A stretch of 64,000 nucleotides of DNA, taken from NCBI RefSeq assembly GCF_018224925.1, contig NZ_JAGTUF010000011.1, positions 62,001 to 126,000 on the forward strand, in the 5' to 3' direction. This stretch comes from Magnetospirillum sulfuroxidans. GTDB taxonomy: Bacteria; Pseudomonadota; Alphaproteobacteria; Rhodospirillales; Magnetospirillaceae. The notes beneath the pieces were generated by a model, which did no database searches, was not told the DNA's origin, and saw nothing but the letters and a program-made list of their open reading frames with translations. This document shows positions 1 through 7,867 of this stretch, in pieces. A program made the position numbers and the translations under genes. Position 1 is the stretch's first letter; each line of letters starts with the position of its first letter.

Positions 1-665
1 CCGAATTCTTCCGGCAAGGTCAGGCCGAACACGCCCATTTCGGCGACGCCGTTCAAAACGTCGAGCGGGATCAGTTCGTCTTTCAGGTGCCATTCGTGGC
101 AATAGGGGGCGACGTTGTCATCGACGAAGCGGCGGAATTGGTCGCGAATCATGCCCAGGGTCTCATCGCCCAGCGCCAGCTCGCCGTAATGATGGCCATC
201 TTCGATCAATTGGGCGATGCGCACGCGCACGGCGGCGGCGTTGCCGGTCTTGCGCAACAAGCTGACCGCCTCGGAATGATGCTGGTGGCACGTCGCCGAA
301 TCCAGGCCCAGATCAATGGGGCGAATAATCTCGCCCTGGCTCATGGGGATGCCGCCATACATCTGGGCGCAATACTCGCCATAGGCCGATTGCAGCATCA
401 ACTGCTCCAGCTCGCCGAATTTGCCATCGGCGTCGATGCGCTTGGCCCAATCCAGCATCTGTTCCAGCGCCGCCACATAGGTGGACAGCCAGGCATAGCC
501 GTGGGCGGCCTGCTGATTGGCTTCGAACCGAGCGGAATCGATCTTGCCGTCGGTGGACACCATGGCGGTGACCGAATCCTTGGCGGCGGCGTGCAAACCG
601 CGAACGGTTTCAAGCGCGGTTTCACAGGTCGGGATCAGGTCGGCGATCAGCAGCGAGGCGGTCAT
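1..665 (-). CDS. mcd: Methylsuccinyl-CoA dehydrogenase, N-terminal part (cut by window edge)
   Basis: Reading leftwards from an ATG at 665, an open frame runs off the window with 221 codons visible. The product opens with about 150 residues not typical of ordinary acyl-CoA dehydrogenases (MTASLLIADLIPTCETALE). The usual flavoprotein N-domain follows, ending in LNGVAEMGVFGLTLPEEFG. Methylsuccinyl-CoA dehydrogenases are acyl-CoA dehydrogenases with such an extra N-terminal region; they oxidise (2S)-methylsuccinyl-CoA to mesaconyl-CoA in the cytosol. The position just after ccr and beside ecm supports the specific name. A GAGGA ribosome site lies about 8 nt before the ATG. A strong terminator separates it from ccr, so it is expressed by read-through or from its own start. 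The FAD and active-site half is outside the window. Confidence 0.85.
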   Translation of the reverse strand, partial: MTASLLIADLIPTCETALETVRGLHAAAKDSVTAMVSTDGKIDSARFEANQQAAHGYAWLSTYVAALEQMLDWAKRIDADGKFGELEQLMLQSAYGEYCAQMYGGIPMSQGEIIRPIDLGLDSATCHQHHSEAVSLLRKTGNAAAVRVRIAQLIEDGHHYGELALGDETLGMIRDQFRRFVDDNVAPYCHEWHLKDELIPLDVLNGVAEMGVFGLTLPEEF

Positions 666-696
666 GGGTGCATGTCCTCAAAAGGTCGTGAAACAA

Positions 697-731
697 GAAA
701 AAGCCCCCGCCGCCGGGCAGCGGCGGGGGCT
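697..731 (-). terminator. Intrinsic terminator behind ccr
   Basis: A perfect 12-bp GC stem (702-713 with 720-731, loop of 6) is followed on the minus strand by a run of five T (701-697). It lies between the ccr stop and the mcd start, so it should make mcd expression lower than or separate from ccr. Confidence 0.85.
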
Positions 732-743
732 ATATTGGAGGCC

Positions 744-2012
744 TTATTCGCCTTCGATGCAATCCTCGACGGTATAGCGGCCGGGCTTCTTGGCCTGAAC
801 CAGAACCGCCATGTTGCCGGGCTTGTGCTGATTTTTCAGCATCTTCATGTGCGCGGTCGGGATTTCATCCCACGAATAGCATTCCGACATGCACGGATCG
901 ATGCGGCGCTCGATCACCAGCTGGTTGGCCTGGCTGGCCTGGAGCAGGTTGGCGAAGTGGCTGCCCTGGATACGCTTTTGCCGCATCCACACGAAGCGGG
1001 CGTCAAAGGTCAGGTTGAAGCCGGTGGTGCCGGCGCAAAACACCACCATGCCGCCGCGCTTGACCACGTTGCACGACACCGGGAAGGTGGCCTCGCCGGG
1101 ATGTTCAAAGACGAAATCGACGTCGTTGCCCTTGCCGGTGACATCCCAGATGGCCTTGCCGAACTCGCGCACCTTCTTCATGTAGGCGGCGAACACGGCT
1201 TGGTCGCCGTCAACGTCGGGCAACTGCCCCCAGCAATCGAAATCCTTGCGATTGATGACGCCCTTGGCCCCCAGGCCAAGAACGAAGTCGCGCTTGTCTT
1301 CTTCCGAGATGACGCCGATGGCGTTGGCGCCCGACACGGCGATCAGCTGGATGGCCATGGAGCCCAAGCCGCCGGCGGCGCCCCAGACCAGGACGTTATG
1401 ACCGGGCCGCAGCACATGCGGACGATGACCGAACAGCATGCGATAGGCCGTCGCCAGGGTCAGGGTGTAACAGGCCGATTCTTCCCAGGTCAGATGCTTG
1501 GGCCGATGCATGACCTGCTGGGACTGAACGCGGGTGAACTGCGCGAACGAGCCGTCGGCGGTTTCATAGCCCCAGATGCGCTGGGTCGGCGAATTCATCG
1601 GATCGCCGCCATTGCATTCCTCGTCGTCGCCATCGGTCTGGTTGCAGTGGACGACCACCTCGTCGCCGACCTTCCAGCGCTTGACCTTGGCGCCCACCGC
1701 CCACACCACGCCGGCGGCATCCGAGCCGGCGATGTGGTATTGCTCTTTATGATAGTCGAAGGGGGAAATGGGCTTGCCCAGAGCCGCCCACACGCCGTTG
1801 TAGTTGACGCCGGCCGCCATCACCATGATCAGCACTTCATGCGGATCGATGTCGGGGGTATCGACCACTTCCACCAACATGGCGGTGTCCGGGTTGCCGT
1901 GCCGTTCCTTGCGGATGGCCCAGGCATACATCTGCTTCGGCACATGACCCAGCGGCGGGATCTCACCGATTTCGTAAAGGTCCTTCTTCACTTGGGCCTG
2001 AACTTCGCTCAT
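744..2012 (-). CDS. ccr: Crotonyl-CoA carboxylase/reductase
   Basis: The 422-residue product is a zinc-free medium-chain dehydrogenase/reductase. The N-terminal GroES-like half contains HIAGSDAAGVVWAVG. The NADPH-binding Rossmann motif is WGAAGGLGSMAIQL, and DFVFEHPGEATFPVS lies in the region that forms the CO2 pocket in this family. The enzyme converts crotonyl-CoA, CO2 and NADPH to ethylmalonyl-CoA, the committing step of the ethylmalonyl-CoA pathway for acetate and other C2-unit assimilation. I place the start at 2012 because a GGGAG ribosome site stands about 8 nt upstream and the protein then begins MSEVQAQVKKDLYEIG. In-frame ATGs further upstream add an atypical, non-conserved-looking tail. 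Length and motifs are normal for the family. It is divergent from ecm across 221 bp. Confidence 0.95.
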   Translation of the reverse strand: MSEVQAQVKKDLYEIGEIPPLGHVPKQMYAWAIRKERHGNPDTAMLVEVVDTPDIDPHEVLIMVMAAGVNYNGVWAALGKPISPFDYHKEQYHIAGSDAAGVVWAVGAKVKRWKVGDEVVVHCNQTDGDDEECNGGDPMNSPTQRIWGYETADGSFAQFTRVQSQQVMHRPKHLTWEESACYTLTLATAYRMLFGHRPHVLRPGHNVLVWGAAGGLGSMAIQLIAVSGANAIGVISEEDKRDFVLGLGAKGVINRKDFDCWGQLPDVDGDQAVFAAYMKKVREFGKAIWDVTGKGNDVDFVFEHPGEATFPVSCNVVKRGGMVVFCAGTTGFNLTFDARFVWMRQKRIQGSHFANLLQASQANQLVIERRIDPCMSECYSWDEIPTAHMKMLKNQHKPGNMAVLVQAKKPGRYTVEDCIEGE

Positions 2013-2094
2013 CCCACTCACTCCCTGCATGGCAAGCTGGTAATCTGTCGATGCCGCTGGCCCAATGGGCGCGGCAGTGCTTCGTTTTAGCGTT

Positions 2095-2112
2095 TTGCGG
2101 CTTTCTTCGCAA
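2095..2112. promoter_or_regulatory. Inverted repeat in the ccr/ecm divergent region
   Basis: TTGCG-N8-CGCAA lies about 83 bp before ccr and 122 bp before ecm. A second small palindrome, TTCGCGAA, follows at 2133-2140. Both are in the only region able to hold promoters for the two divergent genes. It is a possible operator for a pathway regulator, but I do not recognise it as a known site. Confidence 0.3.
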
Positions 2113-2233
2113 TGCACAAAATGATAGTTTGTTTCGCGAAGGGCCAATATCGAGAAATTTTAGGTCTCTCCGCCTAAACTCTCGTGAGGCTTTATATCGT
2201 TGATAACGCGCCAATGCAGGAAGGTAGCGACCC

Positions 2234-4213
2234 ATGACGGACAAGACCCCCGCCCGCGAGAAGCCCTGGCTGTTCCGCACCTATTCAGGCCACAGCTCGG
2301 CGGCGGAATCCAATAAGCTGTTCCGGGCCAATCTGGGCAAGGGCCAGACCGGTCTGTCGGTGGCCTTCGACCTTCCGACCCAGACCGGCTATGATTCCGA
2401 TCACGTCCTGGCCCGTGGCGAAGTCGGCAAGGTCGGCGTGCCCATCTGCCATATTGGCGACATGATGACGCTTTTCCAGGATATCCCGCTGGAGAAGATG
2501 AACACGTCGATGACCATCAACGCCCCGGCGGCGTGGCTGCTGTCCTTGTACATCGCCACCGCCGAGCGGCAGGGCACGGCACGGTCGGCCCTGAACGGCA
2601 CCACCCAGAACGACATCATCAAGGAATACCTGTCGCGCGGCACCTATATCTTCGGCCCGCAGCATTCCTTGCGCCTGACCAGCGACGTCATCGCCTTTAC
2701 CTATCGCGAAGTTCCCAAGTGGAACCCGATGAACGTGTGCAGCTATCACCTGCAAGAAGCCGGCGCCACCCCGGAGCAGGAACTGGCCTTCGCCTTGGCG
2801 ACCGCCATCGCCGTGCTCGACACCGTGCGCCCGGTGGTCCCGCCCGAAGATTTCTCGGTCGTCGTCAGCCGCATTTCGTTCTTCGTCAATGCCGGCATCC
2901 GCTTCGTCACCGAATTGTGCAAGATGCGGTCCTTCACCTATCTGTGGGACGAAATCTGCCGCACCCGCTATGGCATCACCGACGAAAAGGCCCGCCGCTT
3001 CCGTTATGGCGTCCAGGTCAATTCCTTGGGCCTGACCGAACAGCAGCCGGAAAACAACGTCTATCGCATCTTGCTGGAAATGCTGGCCGTCGTGCTGTCC
3101 AAGGATGCCCGCGCCCGCGCCGTCCAGCTGCCGGCCTGGAACGAAGCCTTGGGCCTGCCGCGTGAATGGGATCAGCAATGGTCGTTGCGCCTGCAACAGA
3201 TCGTCGCCTATGAAACCGATTTGTTGGAATTCGGCGACATCTTCAACGGCTCGACCGAAATCCAGCGCAAGGTGGATGAATTGATGGCCGGGGCGCGCGA
3301 CGAGCTTAAGCGCATCGACGACATGGGCGGGGCCGTTGCGGCGGTGGAATCCAGCTACATGAAGCAGAAATTGGTGGAAGCCAACGCCCGGCGCATCGGC
3401 GCCATCGAAGTTGGCGACCAGGTCGTCGTCGGCGTCAACAAGTGGACCCAAACCGAGCCCAGCCCGCTGACCGGCGGTGACGGCTCGATCCTGACCGTCG
3501 ATCCCAAGGTGGAAGCCGAGCAGATCGAACGTCTCAGGGCCTTTAAGGCCGGGCGCGAGCAAAAATCCGTGGATCAGGCCATCGCCGCCCTGCATGCCGC
3601 CGCCGCCGAAGGCCGCAATATCATGGAGCCTTCCATCGCCGCCGCCCATGCCGGCGTCACCACCGGCGAGTGGGCGCAGACCTTGCGCGACGTGTTCGGC
3701 GAATACCGGGCGCCGACGGGCGTTTCCCGCGCCGCCGCCGGCACCCGTGGCGACAAGATCGTCGAAGTCCGCGCCCGCGTCGAGGCGGTGTCGGCCCAGT
3801 TGGGCCGCCGCGTCAAGATGCTGGTCGGCAAGCCCGGCCTGGACGGCCATTCCAACGGGGCCGAACAGATTGCCGTGCGCGCCCGCGATGCCGGCATGGA
3901 AGTGGTCTATGAAGGTATCCGCCTGACGCCCTCGCAGATCGTCAACGCCGCGCTGGAAGAAGGCGTCCACGTGGTCGGTCTTTCCATCTTGTCGGGCAGC
4001 CACATTCCCTTGGTCACCGAAGTGCTGGAACGCATGCGCGCCGCCGGCATTGGCGACATCCCGGTGGTGGCCGGCGGCATCATCCCGCCGGAGGACGAAA
4101 AGACCTTGTTGGCGGCGGGTTGCGCCCGCATCTACACGCCCAAGGATTACGACATCACCACCATCATGGGCGACATCGTCGAACTGGTCGGCAGCCGCGC
4201 CCAAGCGGCCTGA
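2234..4213 (+). CDS. ecm: Ethylmalonyl-CoA mutase (B12-dependent)
   Basis: The 659-residue product has the two-part layout of acyl-CoA mutases. A TIM-barrel substrate domain fills roughly residues 1-500 (FDLPTQTGYDSD, FNGSTEIQRKVDEL). A C-terminal cobalamin domain carries the DxHxxG-type motif in GLDGHSNGAEQIA near residue 536, then GLSILSGSH and VVAGGIIPPED. It rearranges (2R)-ethylmalonyl-CoA to methylsuccinyl-CoA, between the steps of Ccr and Mcd. Methylmalonyl-CoA mutase is the close alternative; the single-chain form and the ccr/mcd neighbours favour Ecm (also called MeaA). The start follows an AGGAAGG ribosome site. It is divergent from ccr and ends at a terminator. Confidence 0.92.
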   Translation: MTDKTPAREKPWLFRTYSGHSSAAESNKLFRANLGKGQTGLSVAFDLPTQTGYDSDHVLARGEVGKVGVPICHIGDMMTLFQDIPLEKMNTSMTINAPAAWLLSLYIATAERQGTARSALNGTTQNDIIKEYLSRGTYIFGPQHSLRLTSDVIAFTYREVPKWNPMNVCSYHLQEAGATPEQELAFALATAIAVLDTVRPVVPPEDFSVVVSRISFFVNAGIRFVTELCKMRSFTYLWDEICRTRYGITDEKARRFRYGVQVNSLGLTEQQPENNVYRILLEMLAVVLSKDARARAVQLPAWNEALGLPREWDQQWSLRLQQIVAYETDLLEFGDIFNGSTEIQRKVDELMAGARDELKRIDDMGGAVAAVESSYMKQKLVEANARRIGAIEVGDQVVVGVNKWTQTEPSPLTGGDGSILTVDPKVEAEQIERLRAFKAGREQKSVDQAIAALHAAAAEGRNIMEPSIAAAHAGVTTGEWAQTLRDVFGEYRAPTGVSRAAAGTRGDKIVEVRARVEAVSAQLGRRVKMLVGKPGLDGHSNGAEQIAVRARDAGMEVVYEGIRLTPSQIVNAALEEGVHVVGLSILSGSHIPLVTEVLERMRAAGIGDIPVVAGGIIPPEDEKTLLAAGCARIYTPKDYDITTIMGDIVELVGSRAQAA

Positions 4214-4223
4214 GAACGACGCA

Positions 4224-4255
4224 CGGATAGCCAAGGGGGAAACCTTGGCTATCCG
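4224..4255 (+). terminator. Terminator behind ecm
   Basis: A perfect 13-bp stem (4224-4236 with 4243-4255, loop of 6) begins about 10 nt after the ecm stop and is followed by CTTTCTC. It isolates ecm from the sigma-type promoter immediately downstream. Confidence 0.8.
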
Positions 4256-4270
4256 CTTTCTCGGCGACCG

Positions 4271-4296
4271 GTAACCTTTCGCCGGGCACGGGCGAA
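4271..4296 (+). promoter_or_regulatory. ECF-type promoter GTAACC-N16-CGAA for the cytochrome gene
   Basis: GTAACC (4271-4276), a 16-nt spacer and CGAA (4293-4296) stand 39 nt before the cytochrome ATG at 4336. GTAACC with CGAA is the form I know for alphaproteobacterial SigF-type ECF promoters kept in check by NrsF. The same element with the same spacer occurs before the repeat-peptide gene (7430) and the chemoreceptor (12958, minus strand). The sigma gene lies between these targets. Confidence 0.8.
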
Positions 4297-4335
4297 CAGC
4301 AAGGCAGATCCGTCTTTGCCCGCGTGCAGGTGCCC

Positions 4336-5502
4336 ATGAGGAAACGTGTTGCCGTCGTCATTCTTGTCTTGCTGCAATCCGCCCTGACATATGGCGGGAA
4401 CGCCGAGACTTTGCCCCAGGAATATTGGCGCCACCCCTTGGCGCCCCAAGGCGAGGCGCCAAAGGATTGGAGCGCGGAAGAAAAATCATTGCGACCGCAA
4501 GAATGCGGCCTGTGCCATGCGGACAAGCTGGCGGAATGGCGCACATCCCTGCATGCCAAGGCGTTTTCCCCCGGTTTGGTCGGCCAATTGTTGACCTTCG
4601 ATTCCGAGGACGTGCACTCTTGCCTGAATTGTCACGCCCCGCTGGCCGAACAAAAACAAGCCTTTGATGCGGCGCGCGCCGCCGGCAAGGGCCATCTGCC
4701 CACGGCACAAGGATTGGCGGCCCAGGGTAATTCCTGTGGCGGCTGTCATCTGCGCAATCACCGCCGCTTTGGCCCGCCGCAGCGCGATGGCGGCGCGGTG
4801 GGCGTTTCGCCCGCCGATGGCTCCCATGGCGGCGTCACCCGCAGCCGCGATTTCGAACGATCGGATTTTTGCGCCGCCTGTCATCAGTTTCCCCAAGACA
4901 TGGCCATCAACGGCAAACCGCTGGAAAACACCATGGTCGAGTGGCAGGCCAGCCCCGCCGGCCGCAATGGCCAGTCTTGCCAATCGTGCCACATGCCCGA
5001 CCGCCGCCATCTGTGGCGCGGCATCCATGATCCCGCCATGGTCGCCGCCGGGGTGACGGCGCAATTCAGCGCCGAAACCGGCTTTGCCCGCTTCCGCCTG
5101 ACCAACACCGCCACCGGCCACGCTTTTCCCACCTATGTGACGCCCAAGGTCATGCTGAAGGCGGTTGGCCTTGACGAGAACGGCGCCGTCATCCCCGGCA
5201 GCGCGCGCGAGCACGTCATTCAGCGCCGGGTCGCCTTCATTGATGGCGACTGGATCGAACGCTTCGACAGCCGTCTGCCGCCCGGTCAATCGGCGGGGCT
5301 CGACATGCCCTGGCCGGCCAGCGGCCGGGTGCGGTTCTGGCTGGAAGTGCACCCCGATGATTTTTATGACCACGATGTCTATGACGGCCTGTTGCGCGAC
5401 CTGCCCAAGTCCAGCGCCGCCGCCCGCCTGATCGCCGAGGCCGACGCCCAGGCGCGACGCAACCGCTTTACTTTGTTCGAACGCGAGGTTACCCGCCCAT
5501 GA
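4336..5502 (+). CDS. Secreted pentahaem c-type cytochrome
   Basis: The product has 388 residues starting at MRKRVAVVILVLLQ, a clear Sec signal peptide. Five CxxCH haem sites follow in the first 60%: CGLCH, CLNCH, CGGCH, CAACH and CQSCH. The haem part resembles cytochrome c554-like multihaem proteins. The C-terminal third has no haem sites and looks like a separate beta-rich domain. It should carry electrons in the periplasm; its partner is unknown. I prefer the ATG at 4336 to the GTG at 4324 because it starts directly with the signal peptide. It overlaps the next gene by 4 nt, so the two form an operon, and it is preceded by an ECF-type promoter. Confidence 0.85.
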   Translation: MRKRVAVVILVLLQSALTYGGNAETLPQEYWRHPLAPQGEAPKDWSAEEKSLRPQECGLCHADKLAEWRTSLHAKAFSPGLVGQLLTFDSEDVHSCLNCHAPLAEQKQAFDAARAAGKGHLPTAQGLAAQGNSCGGCHLRNHRRFGPPQRDGGAVGVSPADGSHGGVTRSRDFERSDFCAACHQFPQDMAINGKPLENTMVEWQASPAGRNGQSCQSCHMPDRRHLWRGIHDPAMVAAGVTAQFSAETGFARFRLTNTATGHAFPTYVTPKVMLKAVGLDENGAVIPGSAREHVIQRRVAFIDGDWIERFDSRLPPGQSAGLDMPWPASGRVRFWLEVHPDDFYDHDVYDGLLRDLPKSSAAARLIAEADAQARRNRFTLFEREVTRP

Positions 5503-6182
5503 CCCAACCCTCGGCCCAAGCGTTGCGCCGTGCCGCGGCAGAGATCATCGAATGCCAACGCGTCCTCGCCAAAAGCGGCTTGAATCTGGTCGGGGAGGTT
5601 TTGCGCGGTTTCGGCGACTTCACCGAGTTCGAGCATTATCCGCCGGACGACGTCTATGATCCCGAAACCCACGGCCAATACTATTTTCACGCCCACCCCC
5701 CGGGCGGGCGAGACTGGTCCGATTATGGCCATTTCCACATTTTCATGCGGCCCAAGGGCATGCCGACGGGGATTCGTCCCATGGTCGTCGCGGACCCACT
5801 CTCCCAGGGTGGCGACAATGACGCGCTGTGTCATCTGATCGGCGTTTCCATGACCCAAGACGGCCAGCCGGAACGGCTGTTCACCACCAATCGCTGGGTC
5901 ACGGCGGAAACCTGGTATGCGGGGAACGACGTCATCGCCATGCTGGAGCGCTGCGCCTTCGATGTCGCCTGGCCATCCTGGCCGCTCAACCGCTGGCTTT
6001 CCGCCCTGCTGGTGCTCTATCGCCGCGAGATCGAGGCTTTGATCCTGGCCCGTGACGCCGTTATCTCCGACTGGTCATCGCGCCATTCCGACCGAAACGT
6101 TTTCGAGGATCGCGGGCTGGAGATCACCTCGGCGATGATGATCTCGCTGCCGGAAAAGCTGGCGCAATCGGCCGCGCCCTAA
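5499..6182 (+). CDS. Conserved protein of unknown function, co-transcribed with the pentahaem cytochrome
   Basis: The 227-residue soluble protein has no signal peptide or membrane segment. Visible blocks are FTEFEHYPPDDVYDPETHGQ, a His-rich run YYFHAHPPGG and DYGHFHIFMRP, then NRWVTAETWYAG. The histidines (HAH, HFHIF) could bind a metal, but that is a guess. The start overlaps the cytochrome stop (ATGA), so the two are translationally coupled and probably work together. Its stop overlaps the convergent anti-sigma gene by 4 nt. I do not assign a function. Confidence 0.75.
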   Translation: MTQPSAQALRRAAAEIIECQRVLAKSGLNLVGEVLRGFGDFTEFEHYPPDDVYDPETHGQYYFHAHPPGGRDWSDYGHFHIFMRPKGMPTGIRPMVVADPLSQGGDNDALCHLIGVSMTQDGQPERLFTTNRWVTAETWYAGNDVIAMLERCAFDVAWPSWPLNRWLSALLVLYRREIEALILARDAVISDWSSRHSDRNVFEDRGLEITSAMMISLPEKLAQSAAP

Positions 6183-6829
6183 CGCGGCAACGGCGGCGGA
6201 AACAGGCGCTGTCCCATTAGGCCAAAGACGGCCGACAGCATGACGACACCGCCGAAATGCCAGACCAAAACGATGATCGCGGCTTCGGCATGGTGGAACA
6301 GATCCAGCGTCGCCGAGGCGAGGGCGGAAGCGGCCAGGGCCGCCAGCACCGCCGTGCGGCCCGGATTCAAGGCCGCGCCTCGCCGCAAAAGCACCATCAG
6401 AACGGAAATGGGCACGATGCTGATGATGGCGATTTCCGGCAGGCATTGGGGGTGAATGGCCGGCACCAGGGAATCCGTCCCCCGCACCACCCAGTCCCGC
6501 AGACATCCCATGCCGACGCTGCCCAGCCAAACCAACGCCGGCAGCACCGGCAGGGCCAGCCGCCATGCGCTGATTCCGGGCACGGTCGAGGCCAGCGCCG
6601 CCCAGGCGGCGCAAAGGCCGGTGGCGATTGCCGCCACATGGGCGATGGCAAAGCCCGGATCGGTCAGGCGCTCGGCCAAGTCGGCCCTTGGCCCCATGAC
6701 GACAACGATGAGCGCGAGAAGGGGAACCATCACCGCCAGCCCCCGCATCAGCCGATGCAGCGGCGGAGCCAAGCGTTTGACCGGTACAACCTGACGGCCC
6801 AATTGTGCGATCAGATCCTCTGTATTCAT
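6179..6829 (-). CDS. NrsF-type (DUF1109) membrane anti-sigma factor
   Basis: The 216-residue product has a short cytosolic N-terminus (MNTEDLIAQLGRQVVPVKRL) followed by six predicted membrane helices, the layout of the NrsF/DUF1109 family. These proteins hold an ECF sigma factor at the membrane until a signal releases it. Two cysteines in the loop before helix 5 (GMGCLRDW and HPQCLPEIA) fall where the family carries conserved redox- or metal-sensitive cysteines. The gene overlaps the sigma gene stop by 4 nt (ATGA), as expected for a sigma/anti-sigma pair. Confidence 0.88.
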   Translation of the reverse strand: MNTEDLIAQLGRQVVPVKRLAPPLHRLMRGLAVMVPLLALIVVVMGPRADLAERLTDPGFAIAHVAAIATGLCAAWAALASTVPGISAWRLALPVLPALVWLGSVGMGCLRDWVVRGTDSLVPAIHPQCLPEIAIISIVPISVLMVLLRRGAALNPGRTAVLAALAASALASATLDLFHHAEAAIIVLVWHFGGVVMLSAVFGLMGQRLFPPPLPR

Positions 6830-7374
6830 GGTCCCAATATCCCTTTGAGCGCTTTGATGGCACGATGAACCGCGACCTTCAGGGCGCCTTCGGACATTCC
6901 CGAAGCCGTGGATGCCTCGCTCAGCGACATCTCGCGCAATTTCACCAATTCAAGCGCCTTTCGTTGTCCTTCCGGCAAGGTCGCCATGGCGCGGTGCAAG
7001 GCCGCGCTATCCATTGCCAACATGTTCGTTTCGACGGCGCCAATGGTTTCAGGCAAATCGTCGATATTGGACGTTTGTCTGACGCGGTGGGTGTCACGCC
7101 GGCCGGCATCGGCGCAGCGATGGGCGACGATGGCGGCCAGCCACGGCAGAAACGGCCGGGCCGGATCATAGGTATGGCGGACCACATGCAGGGTCAGCAG
7201 AACCTCTTGCACCACGTCTTCCTGATCGCGCAAGCCCTGCCGTCGCTTGGCCACCATGCGGCGGACGATCGGCAGCGCCACGGACAACAGGCGGACAAAG
7301 GCCTGTTGGTCGCCGGCCTGGGCGGCGGCCATCCAGTCGGACCATTGCGGGTCACCGACATCTTGTCCGGTCAT
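6826..7374 (-). CDS. ECF sigma factor paired with NrsF
   Basis: The 182-residue product has region 2 (FVRLLSVALPIVRRMVAKRR, DQEDVVQEVLLTLH) and region 4 with a helix-turn-helix (LVKLREMSLSEASTASGMSE) and little else, as in ECF sigma factors. The start at 7374 is set by an AAGGA ribosome site 7 nt upstream; the longer frame above it has no sigma features. It resembles Caulobacter SigF in size and partner. Three GTAACC-N16-CGAA promoters within 8.7 kb are probable targets. No such element stands in front of this gene on its own strand, so autoregulation is not obvious. Confidence 0.92.
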   Translation of the reverse strand: MTGQDVGDPQWSDWMAAAQAGDQQAFVRLLSVALPIVRRMVAKRRQGLRDQEDVVQEVLLTLHVVRHTYDPARPFLPWLAAIVAHRCADAGRRDTHRVRQTSNIDDLPETIGAVETNMLAMDSAALHRAMATLPEGQRKALELVKLREMSLSEASTASGMSEGALKVAVHRAIKALKGILGP

Positions 7375-7429
7375 TGCTGCGTCCTTGAATCCGCCGCCGA
7401 GGCACAATCGAAAAAATTTCGCGCCGACA

Positions 7430-7455
7430 GTAACCTGTCCGAGCCAAGGGACGAA
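7430..7455 (+). promoter_or_regulatory. ECF-type promoter GTAACC-N16-CGAA for the repeat-peptide operon
   Basis: GTAACC (7430-7435), 16 nt and CGAA (7452-7455) stand 84 nt before the ATG at 7540, in the gap divergent from the sigma gene. The -35 box is the centre of GACAG-TAAC-CTGTC (7426-7439), a small palindrome that could also be an operator. Confidence 0.8.
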
Positions 7456-7539
7456 ACCTCCAATACAGCCGGCCAAGACGGTCGGTGCGTTTCCTGCACG
7501 CGGTAAGGCTCCGCGTGAGCTCAATCAAGGAGGTTTTGC

Positions 7540-7797
7540 ATGTCCAAGTCCATCCGCACCCTGATGTTCGCCGCCACCGTCGGCAGCCTTGTCGCCGTCG
7601 GCGGCGCCGGCGCCTATGCGCAAGCGGCCAATCCTTGCGCCGCCAAGGCGGCCAACCCGTGCGCGGCCAAGGCCGCCAATCCCTGCGCCGCCAAGGCGGC
7701 CAATCCCTGCGCCGCCAAAGCGGCCAATCCTTGTGCGGCCAAGGCGGCCAACCCCTGTGCCGCCAAGGCCGCCAATCCCTGCGCCGCCAAGAAATAG
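7540..7797 (+). CDS. Secreted peptide made of seven AANPCAAK repeats
   Basis: The 85-residue product has a 28-residue Sec signal peptide (MSKSIRTLMFAATVGSLVAV, cut near AYAQ) followed by seven exact copies of the octapeptide AANPCAAK and a final Lys. The mature part is thus about 57 residues with seven evenly spaced cysteines and eight or more lysines. The nucleotide copies differ at third positions while the peptide is identical, so the repeats are kept by selection on protein. A perfect AAGGAGG ribosome site 6 nt before the ATG and the ECF promoter upstream suggest strong induced synthesis. A periplasmic metal- or oxidant-binding role is my inference. It is not a bufferin by sequence and no DUF692 modifying gene is nearby. 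Confidence 0.88.
   Translation: MSKSIRTLMFAATVGSLVAVGGAGAYAQAANPCAAKAANPCAAKAANPCAAKAANPCAAKAANPCAAKAANPCAAKAANPCAAKK
7624..7791 (+). repeat. Seven tandem 24-bp repeats coding AANPCAAK
   Basis: The copies are in phase and differ only at synonymous positions (for example AAT/AAC, TGC/TGT, GCC/GCG). Such repeats can change copy number in steps of eight residues. Confidence 0.95.
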
Positions 7798-7808
7798 CCT
7801 TTCCGTTT

Positions 7809-7836
7809 TGGCCGGCCGTGGCGATGCGGCCGGCCA
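7809..7836 (+). terminator. Stem-loop between the repeat peptide and the next gene
   Basis: A perfect 10-bp GC stem (7809-7818 with 7827-7836, loop of 8) starts 11 nt after the peptide stop. It has no T run, so it looks like a partial terminator or mRNA stabiliser. It would make the peptide more abundant than the downstream proteins. Confidence 0.6.
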
Positions 7837-7867
7837 GATCACATCAAAACCGGGAAAGGGGGAAACC

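Noticed and set aside
87-2090. 667-codon plus-strand open frame opposite mcd and ccr
   Set aside because: It is the GC-rich antisense of two well-supported genes, has repetitive His/Ala/Gly composition and no family motifs.
2285-4234. 649-codon minus-strand open frame opposite ecm
   Set aside because: The ecm motifs lie on the other strand; the composition is typical of antisense frames in high-GC DNA.
7540-7797. Bufferin (DUF2282-type) precursor
   Set aside because: The ECF/NrsF context is similar, but the sequence is an octapeptide repeat and no DUF692 or DUF2063 gene is present.
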